From Monocercomonoides exilis (lineage: Eukaryota; Preaxostyla; Oxymonadida; Polymastigidae), in assembly GCA_001643675.2 (NCBI GenBank), contig LSRY02000039.1, forward strand, positions 488,501 to 552,500: a stretch of 64,000 bases of DNA. The letters run 5' to 3'. Position 1 is the first letter of the stretch, and each line of letters opens with the position of its first letter. The position numbers and the translations under genes were made by a program. Positions 35,001 through 47,996 of this stretch are shown here, piece after piece. The notes under the pieces are model-generated. The model did not search any database. It saw nothing but the letters and a program-made list of their open reading frames with translations, and was not told where the DNA came from.

Positions 35001-38000
35001 GGGAGCAGATGAAGAGGAGGAGGGAGGAAGAGTACAAGAGAATGAAGATGAAGGAGAAGGAGCAAAAGAGGCTGGAGGAGGAGGAAGCGAAGAAGAAGGA
35101 GAATGATGCAAAAGGAAAGAAGAAGAAGAAGCCGGAAAAAGTAAAAGATGGAGAAAAGGAAAATGAAGTGAAAGAGAAAGGAGGAGAAGAAAATATGGAA
35201 ACAAAAGTCACAAATGATTACAAAGAATTGAATGAGGAAACTGCAAATCAAACTGCTTCTCAGCAACAAGCAAAACCTTCGATTTCTTTGGAACAGAAAG
35301 ATAACAGCGCTCCTCAAGATAATACAAAAAATGAAGCGAATTCAACTCCACAGCCGCTGCAATTGACAAATTCATTGACTCAAAATTCTGAAGCTTCGAT
35401 TCAAACATCGCTTGACTCTGCTGCAAAAATTGAACAGAATTCTTCAGATGTTCTGTCAGATACAAGCAATGAAAGTATTCAAATTCAATTTTCTTCTGCT
35501 TCTCCTCCTCTTAATCTTCATCAGCTATCGAATTCTGTTGATAATCCTTCGCCTTCTGTTTCCTCGAATAGCACAAAGTCGAATGAAAATTCTTCAGAAT
35601 TTGAAAATGAGGAACTTTCCAAAAGTTCCAACGAACTGAAGACAGAAGAGACTTCTTCTTTGAAAGCATCTGAACCTCCTGTTAAAGATACAAAAGAGGG
35701 TTTAACTGAATCTTCAACAAATCTTTCATCTTCTTCTTCTGCAACTTCTTCTTCAACTTCTTTGAATGTTACAGAGAAACAAAATGAAACTAATGGTATT
35801 GCAACCAAAGAAACTTCATCATTTGAAAGCTCGTCTTCTTCCCCTTCTTCCTCTCCCTCTTCTTCTTCTTCTTCTTCTTCTTCTTCAATATCTTCCTCCT
35901 CTCTTCCTTCATCTTCCTCACAAACCAACCAAAATCCACCATCACACTCAAATTCTTCCCCTCCTCCTCAGCTGACATTCAGCTCCTTTCCCGATTTGTT
36001 TCCCACTTTAAATGAACTCAGCACTTCTCTTCTTCCCATCCTGTTTCCATCTGTGAATGAAGTGTCCTCTTCAGTCAGAAACAAGATTGTTCAATCTTTG
36101 AAGCTGAGGAAAAGCATTCTCACTCAAAGAATCGATGAAATTGAGCAGGTGAGAGAAAGATTTGAAGAAATTGACAGGAATTTGGGGCTGAAAAGAGAAG
36201 AAGCGCAGAAAAAGGCGAATGAAGAAGGTATTTTGTGGGACAGCACGTGGAAGAAGCTGAAGGAGACGAGGGAGCATCTTGTGAGAATGGCAAAGAACAA
36301 AGAAGGAGAAGGAGGAGAAGGTGTGAAGATGACAAAGAAGAAGAAATTTAAGAAATGGAATGCAAAAGATAATGTAGAAAAATGCGAGGTGAATGAAGAA
36401 TCTGATCAAAAACAGCATTTTGACAGCCAAAAGAACGAATTGACAAGCAAAGAAAAAGAAGATTGTGATTCTCTTTCTCCACCTCACGAAGCATGTCAAT
36501 CAAAATCATCTTCATTTCACCTCATTTCATCCTCTTCGTCTTCTTCTTCTCCTCCTTCTGCTTCATCATCATCATCATCATCTTCTTCTTCTTCTTCTTC
36601 TTCTTCAACTAGTTCCTCGTCTGTGAACACACCTCAAATAGTTCATTCACCTGATAGCACTTCAAAAGAATCCATTTCAAAATCTGAAGCACTTCAAAAT
36701 CCTTCTGACAATTCAGCCATTTCATCCAATCATTTAGCAATTCATTCATCGAATGTGCCTTCCCCTTCTCCTTCTTCCTTCATTTCACCAAATTCTCCTC
36801 TTTCTTCCAGCCAACAAACTTCTTCTTCTTCTTCTTCTTCTTCTTTTTCTTCTTCTTCTTTTTCTTCTTCTTCTTCTTCTTCTTCAGCGGAACAGAATGA
36901 TCAGCTGGATGCTCTGATTTCCCAGTATCGTCAGGTGCAGCGTGAATACTGCGACGTTTCCTCTTGTTTTGAGCAGGCGGAAAAGGCCATTTCGAACTGC
37001 GAGCATTTTCAGGAGCTGCTTCGCACTCGAATGAACACAAACAGAACAATCGAAAACAGACAGAAAGAGCAGCTGCTTCGTGTGAGCTGTCTGATTGACT
37101 CGTGGGAGAAGCAGGAGAAAGAGGCAGAGGAGAGGAAGAAGAAGAAGGAGAAAGGGAAGAATAAGAATAGAAAGAGCAAAGCAGATGAGAAGAAAAACAA
37201 GAGTGGAGTGTTTAGCTCTCAATCTTTTTCTTCTTCCTCCTCCTCCTATTCTGCTTCTGCTTCTGCTTCTGCTTCTTCTATTTCTTCAATCACTTTTCAG
37301 TCTTCTCCTTCTCATTCGTCTGATTCATCTGATTTATCTCCTGTTATAACTCATGCTTTTGATGGAAACAGAGCCACTGCCACTTTTCTGAGGGAGAATG
37401 ATCTCCCTTTTGCTGCAAAGAAAAGCAATGAGACGACTGATAAGAGTTCTTTCAACGAAGAAACATCAAATTCAAATAAAAATGATCAAAAACAGTACAC
37501 TTCAAAAGCTGATAAAACGGTTTCTTCTTCTTCTTCTTCTTCGACTTTATCATCATCGTCATTGTCAACAGCATCCTCTTCCACTTCAAGTCTTCAATCA
37601 CAACTGAAATATGCACCAAAATCTGTCATTTCAACTTCACTTTACACAATTCTGACTGCCAACACTCCACCTGCTGATGAGCAGGCTGTTTTAGATCAGT
37701 CAGATAACATCCATTCAAATGAAGTTGATAATCAAGCAGATAAACAGAAGAATATTCCTCTTCTAAATGATTCTTCATCTGAATTGTTTGTTTCATCTTC
37801 TCCTGTCACTTCTCAAACAACTGACAATTCATTTCAGTCTTCTCCATCAACCTCATCATCTTCCTCATCCTCCTCCTCCTCCTCCTCTACTTCTTCTTCA
37901 TTCGATTCAACCTATCATATTTCATCTGAACCTCAATCCACTGATGATATTTTAATTGATCCATTGCTTTGCTTCCCCTCAGAACAGCAATTGATGAGTT

Positions 38001-40069
38001 TTGTTTCTTCTTCTCTTTCCTTTTCTTTGGCCATTTTTATCTCTTCTTGGCTTGAGATAAGAGGCGAAATTGCTAAAATCTATAAATTCAATCCATCTTA
38101 TGTGTGTTTTTTGTTTAATTATTTATTTATTTATTGTATTGTATTGTATTGTATTGTTCTGTATTGTATTTTATAGCGTTCACCTTTCCCCTCGCTTATC
38201 CCTCTGACCTATCTGAATCACATCCACACTGCTTTGGTGGCTACTGTTGTTCAGCGCCGCCCTCTTTCCTGTGCTCCTTTGTCTTCTCCTCAGCTCTACT
38301 CAACTGTCCCAATTCAAACAAAAAGCACTTCGCCATATAGAAAACACAAAAATGAGAGTGGAAACGAAGGAAAAGCAAATAGAAATTCGAACAATGGATC
38401 GTTTGTGGTCTCTATTTCATCTGCCAATTCAGTTCAGCCGAATGAAAATAGCACAAATGCTGTTTCGGTTACTTCTCCAGGTAGAAAAGAAAACTCTCAA
38501 TCGTCTTCCCTTTCGCCTCACAAACTGAAAACAAAACTTTCTTCTTCCTCAGAATCTTCTCCCGACTCTTCTTCTGAATCTCCTTCACCCGAAAAGAGCT
38601 CATCTCCATACACTCCAACGCTTTCATTATCATCTGTCCCTTCTTCCTCTCTCGTGTTTCATCCAATCGCTGGCTCCACTGTCGTCCCGCAGAAGCTGCA
38701 GAGTTCATACATAGCTGCCCTTATCGACTCCTTTGCTGTTTCCTACCGCTCTTCTGAAGACTTCCACATTTCATACATCAAGGGCTTCAATGGTACAATG
38801 ACGACACAGCTCTCCAGCAGGCTGCTATTCTCTTCGCACACTAGTCGTATTTCACCTTATTTTCTGTATTCGGTCAGGTTGTACAACTTGCTGAAGCAGA
38901 CGATGGCTGACTCGCGGATCAAGAAAAGGATCACAGAGGAGACAGACTGCTCCCACTTGATCAGCAGAAGCAGGGTGAGACAGAGGTTCTGGAAGCGGAT
39001 GCAGAGGTATCGCATGGTTAGAAACAGAAAGCTGAACGAAGTGTTTGTGGAAGACATGGAAGAATCATCATCGTCGGATTCGACAAGCGAGTTGAGTGAG
39101 CTGTCTGATTCTTATTCTGATTCATTTTCTGAGTCAGATTCATTTTCTGATTCTGATTCAAGTTCTGTTTCAAACACTGGATCAGAACCACTTCGCGACA
39201 CATTTGTACATCCGATCTCTAATTCTTCTTCATGCAGCACAGATGAAAACAGTTGTGAAAAGAAATCAGAGTGCGAAGAAATGGAAGTTAATCAAAAGGA
39301 TGATGTCGCAAGTGAAGATTGTTCGCTTTCTTCCAACAAGACAGAAAGAAGCAATTCATCTGAAAGTTCTGAATTAAATGGACAAATTGATTGCCCAGTT
39401 ATTTTAAGAGACAGTGATGATCAAAACAATCATGAAAATGATGCAGAAATCTTTGATCAATCCGTAACTTCCAAAGCAAAACAAGAAAGTCATAAAGAAA
39501 CAAGTGATGAGGTTGAGAAATTGGACATTAAAAGCGTTGAAGTTGAATTTAGTTGCTGTGAATCTGATGGTGATGAGAGAGATGAAGAAACAGCTGAGCA
39601 TTCGTCACAAACAAAGTCAATCTCATTTCATTCTCCTCAACTTTTTTCATCTACAATCACTCCTCCACCACAGTTTCAAAATCATTCATCAGTTGGATCA
39701 TCTAACCAAACAAATAAGATAAGCATTTCTCCTGTTTTGTTACCCGACCTCAAAAATTGTTATGCTCCATATCCTCATCCATTTTTGGCTAAGTGGAAAC
39801 GATTTTTTGAAGAATCAAACGGTTGTGGTAGTGAGTTTTCTTATCTGCCAAATGCTGTATTGAAGAGAAAAAATAGTGAAAACTTAAAAAGCGAATCAAT
39901 AGTCGAAAGGGGACAGAGTTGTGAAGCTGATTTTGGAGAAGGGGAGATTGAAGCTGAAGATAGGCTGCACATTGCTTTCAGAGAGCAAATAAAGAATTTA
40001 AGCTCATCGAAAAAAGTCAGTGAATGTGTTAAACTCACAGAACACAAATTTGCGAAAAATTGTATTTGA
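32097..40069 (+). CDS. Large Ser-rich coiled-coil protein, six exons, unrecognised
   Basis: Predicted exons: 32097-32380, 32458-32572, 32635-33025, 33223-33321, 33561-38101 and 38177-40069. Introns are 77, 62, 197, 239 and 75 bp, all GT-AG, and the joined frame is exactly 2440 codons plus TGA. The first ~300 residues are an alpha-helical globular region without Ser tracts (for example LYRIEPTKESGF, IPFFVISLVRGIIEAGG). Next come charged helices, a conserved-looking block (RLQYLSLSSSSAS to LMLFFGEAWNSEKV), a long KE-rich coiled coil (residues about 770-860), Ser-rich and Asn-rich disordered stretches, two further coiled-coil segments (VRNKIVQSLKLRK..., SAEQNDQLDALISQYRQVQ...), and a C-terminal helical part with RQRFWKRMQRYRMVRN. 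Poly-Ser tracts are encoded by TCT/TCC/TCA triplet arrays. No catalytic motif is seen; a scaffold or cytoskeletal role is possible but unproven. None of its many Gln codons is TAA or TAG. Confidence 0.8.
38102..38176 (+). other. Intron 5 with GTATT pentamer repeats
   Basis: The 75-bp intron runs from GTGTGTTTTTTG to TTTTATAG. Its second half is a run of TGTAT/GTATT units from about 38136 to 38170. Phase 0 joining gives ...FNPSY then RSPFPSLIPL. Confidence 0.7.
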
Positions 40070-40199
40070 ATATTTTTTAAAAAATTTATTTTTAATTTTC
40101 CAATGAGTTGTCATTTCAAAAAGTGATTTTCTAAATTTTGTGAGAGAGTTTTGTCAATTCATTATTTTTATTCTAAAAAAAAAAAAGAAAGAAAGAAAG

Positions 40200-40723
40200 C
40201 AATAATTCAACGAAAAAAAGGAGAACCCCAAAATATCGGTTATATTTATAAAACTTTCCTGTTTCTCGAACTGCGCCAAGTAGACAAGGAAAGCGACGAA
40301 ATTCTATTTCTGATTCCGCTTTTGCTTCAAAAGAGTGGAGAAACGCCAACTATGAGACATCCAATTATCGAATATTTGCTTGCAGTCGAAAAACATTCAG
40401 GCCAACCTTTTGGATTTCATTCTTCGAAGGGACAGCCATTTTGAGTGAGCAAGGCGATTATCATTCGAAGTTTGCTTTCTTCGACGCCACAGGCAACTAC
40501 AGAAAAAATACAGAATATTTGTGTCAACCTCTTCAAGCGCAGCCATCCAGAGATTTTATTGTTGTGCTCCATTTGCGCGGCATCGATGCGGAGTTGATTT
40601 GTGGAGACCTTGTTGCTTCGTATTGGGTGCTCTGAGGTGTTTGCAAACGTTAGACAAGACGGCCATGTTTTCTCAGACGAACATCGAGAGTTAACAATTT
40701 CTCTGAAGGCTGTTTAATGTATT
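40200..40723 (+). pseudogene. Unrecognised coding remnant downstream of the large gene
   Basis: A frame to 40444 reads KTFLFLELRQVDKESDEILF and MRHPIIEYLLAVEKHSGQPF. An overlapping frame from about 40414 reads AILSEQGDYHSKFAFFDATG and RDFIVVLHLRGIDAELICGD to a TGA at 40633. A third piece, VFANVRQDGHVFSDEHREL, ends at a TAA at about 40715. The sequence is protein-like and less AT-rich than its surroundings, but the frames do not join and I found no convincing introns. I do not recognise the parent. Confidence 0.45.
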
Positions 40724-42414
40724 TATTTCTGATAATTATGTTGTTGGTTTGTGTTTATCTTGTGTTGTGGCTTTTATTATAAATGATTTTTAAAAATGGG
40801 GAATTCTTCAGATTCTGCTTTCAACCGAATATATTTTCTGGAGCCGATTGAGTTCACTCTGCTTTTCGACTACTTGCAAGTCGTCTGATGTGTCATTGTG
40901 TTCCTTCGTCTTCTGGAGAGTTGCAGCAATTATTGAATCAGAGGCATTTTTTTAATGCGAGGGTGCTTCCATGGCGTTAAGTTACAAATGCAGTGAGACG
41001 GGGAATTCAATTGTTTGTCGGCGGGAGACAGCAGCGGTGGTGCAAGAAAAGCAAAAGAATGTTTCGATCAGATGCAGGACAAGGGAGATATTTGTTGCAT
41101 AGAAGGAACAATGGAAGAAGAAAATGAATGACAATGAAAGAAAGATGAGGAGGAGGAGGAAGAAAAAGAAAAAAAGAAGAAGATGACGATGAAGAAGAAG
41201 AAGAAGAAATAGAAGAGGAGGAGGAAGAGAAAGATAAAGAAGAAGAAAAGATTGTATATGTTGTTGAAATGAAGAAAGAAAAGAAATTGAAAGAGAAGAA
41301 AGAGCTAACATATTCATCACACTTGAAACAACTCATTCTTCCCCCAAAAAAGACGAAACATTCTTCGAAGAAGACAATTTCGATAAAGACATCGACTTCT
41401 TTCCTCCAATTGCAGAAAACTCAATTTTTAACAAAAATTAAAATGGAAACAATGGAAAACGCACAAAGAAACTCAAAGACATTTCATTTTTAGTCTGCCT
41501 CTCTGATATTCCTGCTTTGCTTTCGGAGAAATTCAGAGAAATTTGAAACGTTTCTCCATAGAACATTAATGTTTTTGTGCCTTTTGGAGATGATCATTAT
41601 CAAATATCTCATTTTTCTTCTTCTTCTTCTTCCTTTTATTTTTATTGCTTCTTTGTTTGTATCTATGTTTGCATGTTTCTTTCTTTCCTTTTTATTTTTT
41701 CTCTTTTCTTCCTTTTCCTCCTTTTCTTCCTTTTCCTTCTTTTTGTTTTTTTTAATTTTATTTTATTTTTATTTTATTTATTTTTTTTAATGGAAAATCG
41801 AATTTATCAATCAATTTTCTAAAAAGCATTCAAAAAAAAAAAAAAAATCAAACAATTAAAGGAAAATTGCAGTTTCTTGACATGCTATTCAATACAAATA
41901 AACAAAAATCATAAAAAGAAATTGGTTGTCATTGCAACAAATAAATAAAATTTTTGACTTTAATAGAATGAAAACAAGTCTTCAATAATTTCTTCAGCTG
42001 ATACAGTTTCACAAAATCTTTGTTCTATATGCGATTCTCAGGAGCTACAGTGAACAGAGAATATGGTGTCGAGGCGATAAAAGCTGATGATCAGAAATGA
42101 TTCAAACTCGTCTTTTCTCTCTTAATTCTTCCAATGAATAATTCTTTGACTTCCTTCTCCATCCGCTGCTTCTTTTCCTTTTGTTTTATCTCTGCAACAT
42201 CAAAATCTTCCTTCAGAAAATGTATTTGATGTTGTTTGCTTCCATCTCCAGCACTTTCAAAGTAATTAATCTCACATTCACCCTCTGTAACTCTAACAAC
42301 TCCAACAAACATCCTATTGAAACATATTTTCCCAAAACACCAAGTTCAGCTGATTCTGTGCGAGCAATAAAGGAAGAGGAGGAGGAGTTGTATATTTTGT
42401 GTGTTGATAACTTT
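40724..42414. other. Purine-rich and pyrimidine-rich low-complexity region
   Basis: At 41080-41300 the plus strand is GA-rich and would encode Glu/Lys runs with stops. At 41610-41780 it is CT-rich. Scattered scraps (for example minus strand 42312-42091, FLKEDFDVAEIKQKEKKQRM) are protein-like but isolated. I cannot support a gene. Confidence 0.4.
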
Positions 42415-42419
42415 TCGAT

Positions 42420-43320
42420 TCTGTGAAAGAGCACTTGTTTGCCTTTATGAGAAGCATCACTCCAAAAGATAATTCGATTGTTGGACATGATAGAACAGAA
42501 GCATTCGGAGATTGGGATGTTGAATTGTTTATATTTCTTGAAGGGAATATTGCTGGTTATAAATACGTGGATGGTCATCTTGGCATCAAGGAAGTGAATT
42601 GCTGGCTATCAAAGATACCCTGCAAGAGCACACACAACGCGATGGGTCTTCTGAAGAAGGTGAAGAACGTTGGCGAGTATTGTTGAATGAGCAGACAAAT
42701 AGCGAATTTATGTGCAAATGAAGGCAAAGTCGAAGAAAGTTGGGGAGATGTCACACAAAATAGAAGAAAACATCTAACATGTGCATTTGATGAAATCAAC
42801 ATTGCTAGTCGGGCATTTATTCTCTTCTTTCATAGAATTTTTCTTCAAATAAGAATTTCCTCGAGATTGCTTTCCCTCATCGTTTCACCTTCTCCGACAT
42901 ATTGAAGGCGTGTGACGTTGTGTAACCTGCCGAACGCTATTTTTGAACTCATTCATTTCATAAAAGAATTGCTCTAATACTCTTTCTTTTTTATTTGTGC
43001 CTCTTTCAGCTTCCAAATAAAAAATGCAAAATCGTCCTCCTTTTTTGATTTCGCGCAGACCGATCAGTTTTTTTTCGACTCGAAATAAAATCTATTGTTA
43101 TTTAATTTTGCTGCATTTTGTAATAGAATGAATATAGGTTTTGTGCTTCCGAAAAGATAATAAAAGATGATGCTTGACCCTGAATTTGACAGGAGCCGAA
43201 TGAAACGAATGCAACAACATTTGTTGTTTCTAATCGAAGAAGGTGTTGAAGAAGAAGACGATTTTAATGAAATGAAATCATCGTTCAAATTGCCTTTTTT
43301 TCATCACGAGAATCGCAAAT
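42420..43320 (+). pseudogene. Unrecognised coding remnant
   Basis: One frame reads FDSVKEHLFAFMRSITPKDN, EAFGDWDVELFIFLEGNIAG and IKEVNCWLSKIPCKSTHNAM up to a TGA at 42684. It then continues directly, MSRQIANLCANEGKVEESWG to AFDEINIASRAF. Another piece near 43166-43320 reads MLDPEFDRSRMKRMQQHLLF and FNEMKSSFKLPFF. The composition is protein-like, but stops and frame changes show a broken gene. No family is recognised. Confidence 0.4.
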
Positions 43321-43479
43321 GAAAAGAAGGATAATTCTGTGCCTGATAAGCCCAGATGAAGAAAAGCGACCGAAGAAATTATTTGCTCAATTCTGCGGAG
43401 AAGCAGATTGAGATGAATGAATGCATCAGTTCGATGATGCTTCGATAAAATGTTTAATGAGACGAATCATCAAATAAAA

Positions 43480-43860
43480 AAACGTGAAGAAGGTGAAGAA
43501 GGAGAAGAAGGAGAAGAAGGAGAAAAAGAAAAAGAAAAAGAAGAAAGAGAAGAAGAAGAGGTGATATGCGCAGAATATGTCTGTCGGAGAAATAGAGCAT
43601 TCATATTGCATTTCTCCGAATGAGAATGTTCTCATTTGCTTATTTTAGAATTCATGAGAAGATGTGATAGGCTGAAGGAGTTTAATTGCAAGGGAAAGTG
43701 AAAAAAGAAGATAATGATGAAGAGGAGTAGGAGGAGGAGGAAGAAGAAGAAGAGGAAGAGGAAGAAGAGGAAGAAGAGGAAGAAGAGGAAGAAGAGGAAG
43801 AAGAGGAAGAAGAGGAAGAAGAGGAAGAAGAGGAAGAAGAGGAAGAAAAGGATAAAATGA
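43480..43860. repeat. GAAGAGGAA-type tandem array
   Basis: GA-rich units GAAGGAGAA (about 43485-43560) and then GAAGAGGAAGAA (about 43730-43850) are repeated many times. On the plus strand the second array gives an almost pure Glu run after KVKKEDNDEEE (with one TAG inside), followed by KDKMKRMILYRW to a TGA. It looks like an acidic-tail coding region that expanded by slippage. Confidence 0.7.
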
Positions 43861-43869
43861 AAAGAATGA

Positions 43870-45480
43870 TTTTATACAGATGGCTTTTCATTTCCAATGT
43901 TGCGAATGACAGTTGAGAAGAAGAGAAACAATTGAAATTATTTTCTTTCCAATTTGCTGTGCTGCCGATTGATAAGCATCAACACATTGGAAGGTCTGCT
44001 CTCTGATCCAATGTCAAATGAGAGGAATTATTAAAAGAGGAAGAAGAAAAAGTTGAGAAGAAGAAAAAGGTGAAGAAGAAGGAGAACTGGAAGAAGAAGA
44101 AGATGTTGATGATGAAACACGTGCTGAATGATCAGAATGCAACACAATAACAGCATTTGCAAACATAATTCATTCATCAGCAGATATGAAGAAAGAACGA
44201 ACGAAAGAAAGAAAGAAAGAGAAGCTGAAAGAGAAATGGAATGAAATGAGTTGGATGGAGCTCTTCTGGAGGAAGTTGAATGACAAATGCGAACAAGACC
44301 CATTTGAAGAAAATGATGAAATGATGAATGGATTCGAATTTCATAACAGCCAACAGCAACAACTGACGGAAGATCCATTCCTTGTTGCAACATGAGAATT
44401 TGATGGCTGTTCAAACAACAAATTCTCAAATAAGAAGCTGCTCTTTTCATCAACCAAGCATTAAATATCATCAATGAAGAGATCGAAGGAGAAGGAGAAG
44501 GAGAAGAAGCCACACGATTTGTAAAAATGCTGCTTGAGATGGATTGTTCCTGAAAATGATGCACAACATGAAAAAAAAGCTGTTCATTGGAATGGAAATA
44601 AAAAGACATAAAATAAAAATAATTAGTTTTGAATTTATTTTAAAAATTCCTCAAAAGAACACACCTTTCCTTTCTATCGCAAATGCAGAGGATTGTTCAA
44701 TCACTGATGCTGTCAATCCCCTTTTCCATTGTTTCTCAGTGCTCCTTTCTCCATCATCCTTTATTCCCACATATACATCCTGCTTTCCATGTTATCATCC
44801 ACTTTTTTTCTGAAAAAAATATCTCCGAATTTTATTCTTTCTGAAAGCTGTAAAATTGTTGGCATTCTTCTTTTCATTCTCATCAAAATGCTTTGATTTC
44901 GAATTTGTTTTCTTCCCCTGTTCCGATTGAATACATAAAAATATGCAATTTCCATCTGCTGATTGCATCTCGATATCCAGCACTCTTCTGATGTTCTCCT
45001 CAGAAAGACAAAGGAATTGGTCATTTAGACAATTTTTCAGATTCTTGCACTCTGAAAAGATGGTTTATAAAAGAATCTTCAAAACAAACAAGAACAATAA
45101 AAAACACATTCATGCAAATATTTTGATTTTCAAAAAAATGTTGAATTTCCTTCAAAGATGCTCTTCATAAAAATCATCTCGCCCAATTCCATCATCAATT
45201 CCCCTCTTTCGCTGTCTCGTGCAGCCTCTCAAAATAATATCGCCCATTCCGCAGAAAATATTTGTTCACCGTCTCTCATTTTGGCAAGGAATATTTTTGT
45301 TCTTTCAAATCTGATGATCTGAATATCCATTACTGCAAACAAGAAAAACATTTATCGTTTTTTTTTTCTTTCTTTCTTTGCAACACCTTTCCAAATAATA
45401 CCAACAACATAGAATGGTATAACAACTTGTGCTATCATAATTATTTTAAGCTTTTGTTTTGCGCCGATTTCTTCTTTCCA
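43870..45480. other. Decayed charged coding scraps, no gene supported
   Basis: The plus-strand frame 44186-44395 (ERKKEKLKEKWNEMSWMELF, then EQDPFEENDEMMNGFEF) is protein-like and ends at TGA. A similar charged style continues to about 44580 with stops. 44600-45480 is AT-rich with chance frames. Confidence 0.35.
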
Positions 45481-46968
45481 ATGATATCTGAATTCAAATC
45501 AAATGACGAATTTAAGTGGTTTTCTGACTGCAATGCTTTTTCAAAAATGCTGACAACGAGTAGAATCAAAAGGTTTAATGGTTTGTGCTTGTTATTGCAT
45601 TTGAATTCATGATTATTGTGATTTAATTTATTCTTTATTTATTTGCAGAATTGTTTTGTGAACTTGAGCATTGCAATGAAGATGAACAGAGAAAGAAAAT
45701 CGAAGAAATGAATGAAATAATTGATAGAATGAATGTATTTGAATTTCTTTTTATTTTTAAGACAAAGCTGTTTGAAAAAATGAATAAGATGATTGAAGAA
45801 AAGAAAATATCGATGAAAAATGCAATTTTGCTGCTGAAGTACATTGTGTATAACGCGACATTGAAAGGAATTGAAGTTTCTGACTTTGAAAGATCTTCGT
45901 TGAACGAAAGATTTGAAAAGATGATTGAAAATGAAGTCAAGAAAAAAGAAAAAAAGAACGAAAATCTACTGATTGATCTTTGCGAATGCTGTATTTTTCT
46001 GAGTGGTTGGATTAATATGGAAATGCTTTGCGTGTGTGTGCCTTGCCTTCTGAAAGCTGCTTTGAACAAGGAGGAAAGCGAGGAGACTCAGAAAGAAGTG
46101 GAAATGGCATTGCTTGCATTGAGTAATATAGGATTTCAAGTGTGAGCATTTCTATTTCCTTTATTTATGTTATTGAATTTTTTCTCCTCTTATTTTTAAA
46201 AAGGAAATTGGACAAGAACTTTATTTGAAGGAAATTACAGAAATCATCGAACATCAGCAGAAACACAGAAATCTCACAAAACTTGCCTATCAGTCCGCTT
46301 GGCTATTTTTTATATCCAGATTCTTCAATGATGACAGCTTGGAAGATACGATTACGAGTGAGCTGCATTTTGGAAGAGAAACAGCAAGAGAATTGGAAGA
46401 GTTGATGAAATGTGTAGATTGGAAGAGAAAAGAAGAGGAAATGAACAAAGAAGAAGCGAATGAAGTGCCGATAATCAAAAGATGGATTGAAACAATCTCG
46501 AATTATTTTTATAGATGCATATTAGAGAATGAGGAAAATGTAGGTCTAATAAATAGCATTGTTAAAGTATTTCGAGCAGCAAAGGATAATTACAGTGGAA
46601 TTCGCAATCAATGCATTTATTCCTTGATGTATGTAGCAGAAAATAGAGTTGTGAAAGTTGAAGACTTGCTGAAAGGAAAAGCAATTGATGCTGTTTTGGA
46701 GGGGATGCAGCAACCAACGTTGAATAAAAATTTGGAAGTTGAATGCTTGAAATTCTTTTCGAATGTTTCAATAAAATTGAAAGAAAAGAATAAAGATGAA
46801 AAGGAAGAAGAGGAAAGAAAATCAACAAAAATGGAGATATTCGAAAAGCTGGAAGAAGAAGGATACGAAGATATAATTGAGGGTTTTCATAAAATATTTA
46901 ATTTTCTTCACAGACATTATTCTCTTGGAACATCGTTGAATATTTCAGATTATTTTGTGAATGTTTGA
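45481..46968 (+). CDS. Helical-repeat (ARM/HEAT-like) multigene-family protein
   Basis: Three exons are proposed: 45481-45559, 45649-46139 and 46204-46968, giving 444 residues. The second intron (64 bp, GTGTGAGC...AAAAG, phase 0) is firm; the first (89 bp, phase 1) is less so, but its phase and position match the copy at 51703. The protein is nearly all helical: LFCELEHCNEDEQRKKIEEM, then MCLLKAALNKEESEETQKEV-like repeats, AYQSAWLFFISRFF, and a C-terminal EEEGYEDIIEGFHKIFNFL ... LNISDYFVNV. I associate this with a large, intron-containing paralogue family of Monocercomonoides without known function (recall, not searched). It has no signal peptide or membrane segment, so it is probably cytosolic. 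The stop is TGA. Confidence 0.8.
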
Positions 46969-47996
46969 GGAAATGAAATTTTTAGAATTTCATTTCTCAA
47001 AATGTTTATTTTTTTATCATTTAGCGAAAATGAAAATAATCATTTGAGTATATTTTTATATTTTATTTTTGTTTCGCTTCATTAGATGAACAGACTAAAT
47101 TTTTGGATATCCTATTTTTGCTGCTGTTTCTTGTGGTGAAGAAGTGTCTGAATGAAAAATGATTTGCAATTTTTCAAAGAGAATAACAAACAAATGAAAT
47201 TTTTCCATGGATCAATTTTGTTGCTCATTAGCATTTTATAAGACAAGAAAATAAGTTTTTTTCTTAAAGAAAAAAGAAATGAGAAGTATATTGAAAATGA
47301 ATGAATTCATTTATAAATTTTCACAGCATCTCATAAATGAATGGGAGAGGAAAATTAACAATTGCCTCTCTCCATCATTTGAGAAGTGCAAAATCAAAAA
47401 AATGTTCACTTTCTTTTTTATTCACTGATTTTTTTTGCATTTTTTGCATTTTTTCAGATAAATAAGAAACACCTTAAAAATAACTCAGCACTTCAATTAT
47501 CTGTGTTTCTCAAAGCGTTTTATCCAAATTCGCAAATGTGAAATATTGTTAAATATAATTATGATAAAATACACAAAAAATAAAACTCAAGAAAACTATT
47601 AAAAATTGATTAAATGAACTCAACTATTCATAATTGGAATAAAAAACAAAAATGCTGAAATATGTTTTTTAATCGCAAATTGATAAATGCTATAAATAAC
47701 GATTGCATTCCTGGCATTTTTCATTTAAAGGAAAAAATGCATCAAAAAAACAAGATCAAAAGCACTAAGAAGAAAAGAAATACCTGAATAGATACAAAAA
47801 CATTTGCTAAAAATTAATTTCTATCAAATAAAAAAAGAAAAGAAAAATTCAAGAAACTATTTTCAATTTTGAAGAAATTAAAAAAACAGAATGAAACTCG
47901 CACTTTAACAAGATTTCATGAAATTAAAACAAGGCAAAAACAAGATTGAAGAAGTGATTATCACAAATGATTTTTTAAGAATTATCACGTTCTAGC
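46969..47996. other. AT-rich intergenic region between convergent genes
   Basis: It lies between the 3' ends of the helical-repeat gene (+) and the surface-protein gene (-). No open frame or defined repeat was found. Confidence 0.6.

Noticed and set aside
34659-35317. Minus-strand frames opposite the large gene (also 33532-33977 and 36780-37222)
   Set aside because: They are antisense to Ser- and Lys/Glu-rich coding DNA and have the composition expected of shadows.
33554-40069. Two separate genes at 33554-38176 and 38234-40069
   Set aside because: A GT-AG intron at 38102-38176 joins them in phase 0, and upstream exons extend the protein to 32097 with the total length an exact multiple of three.
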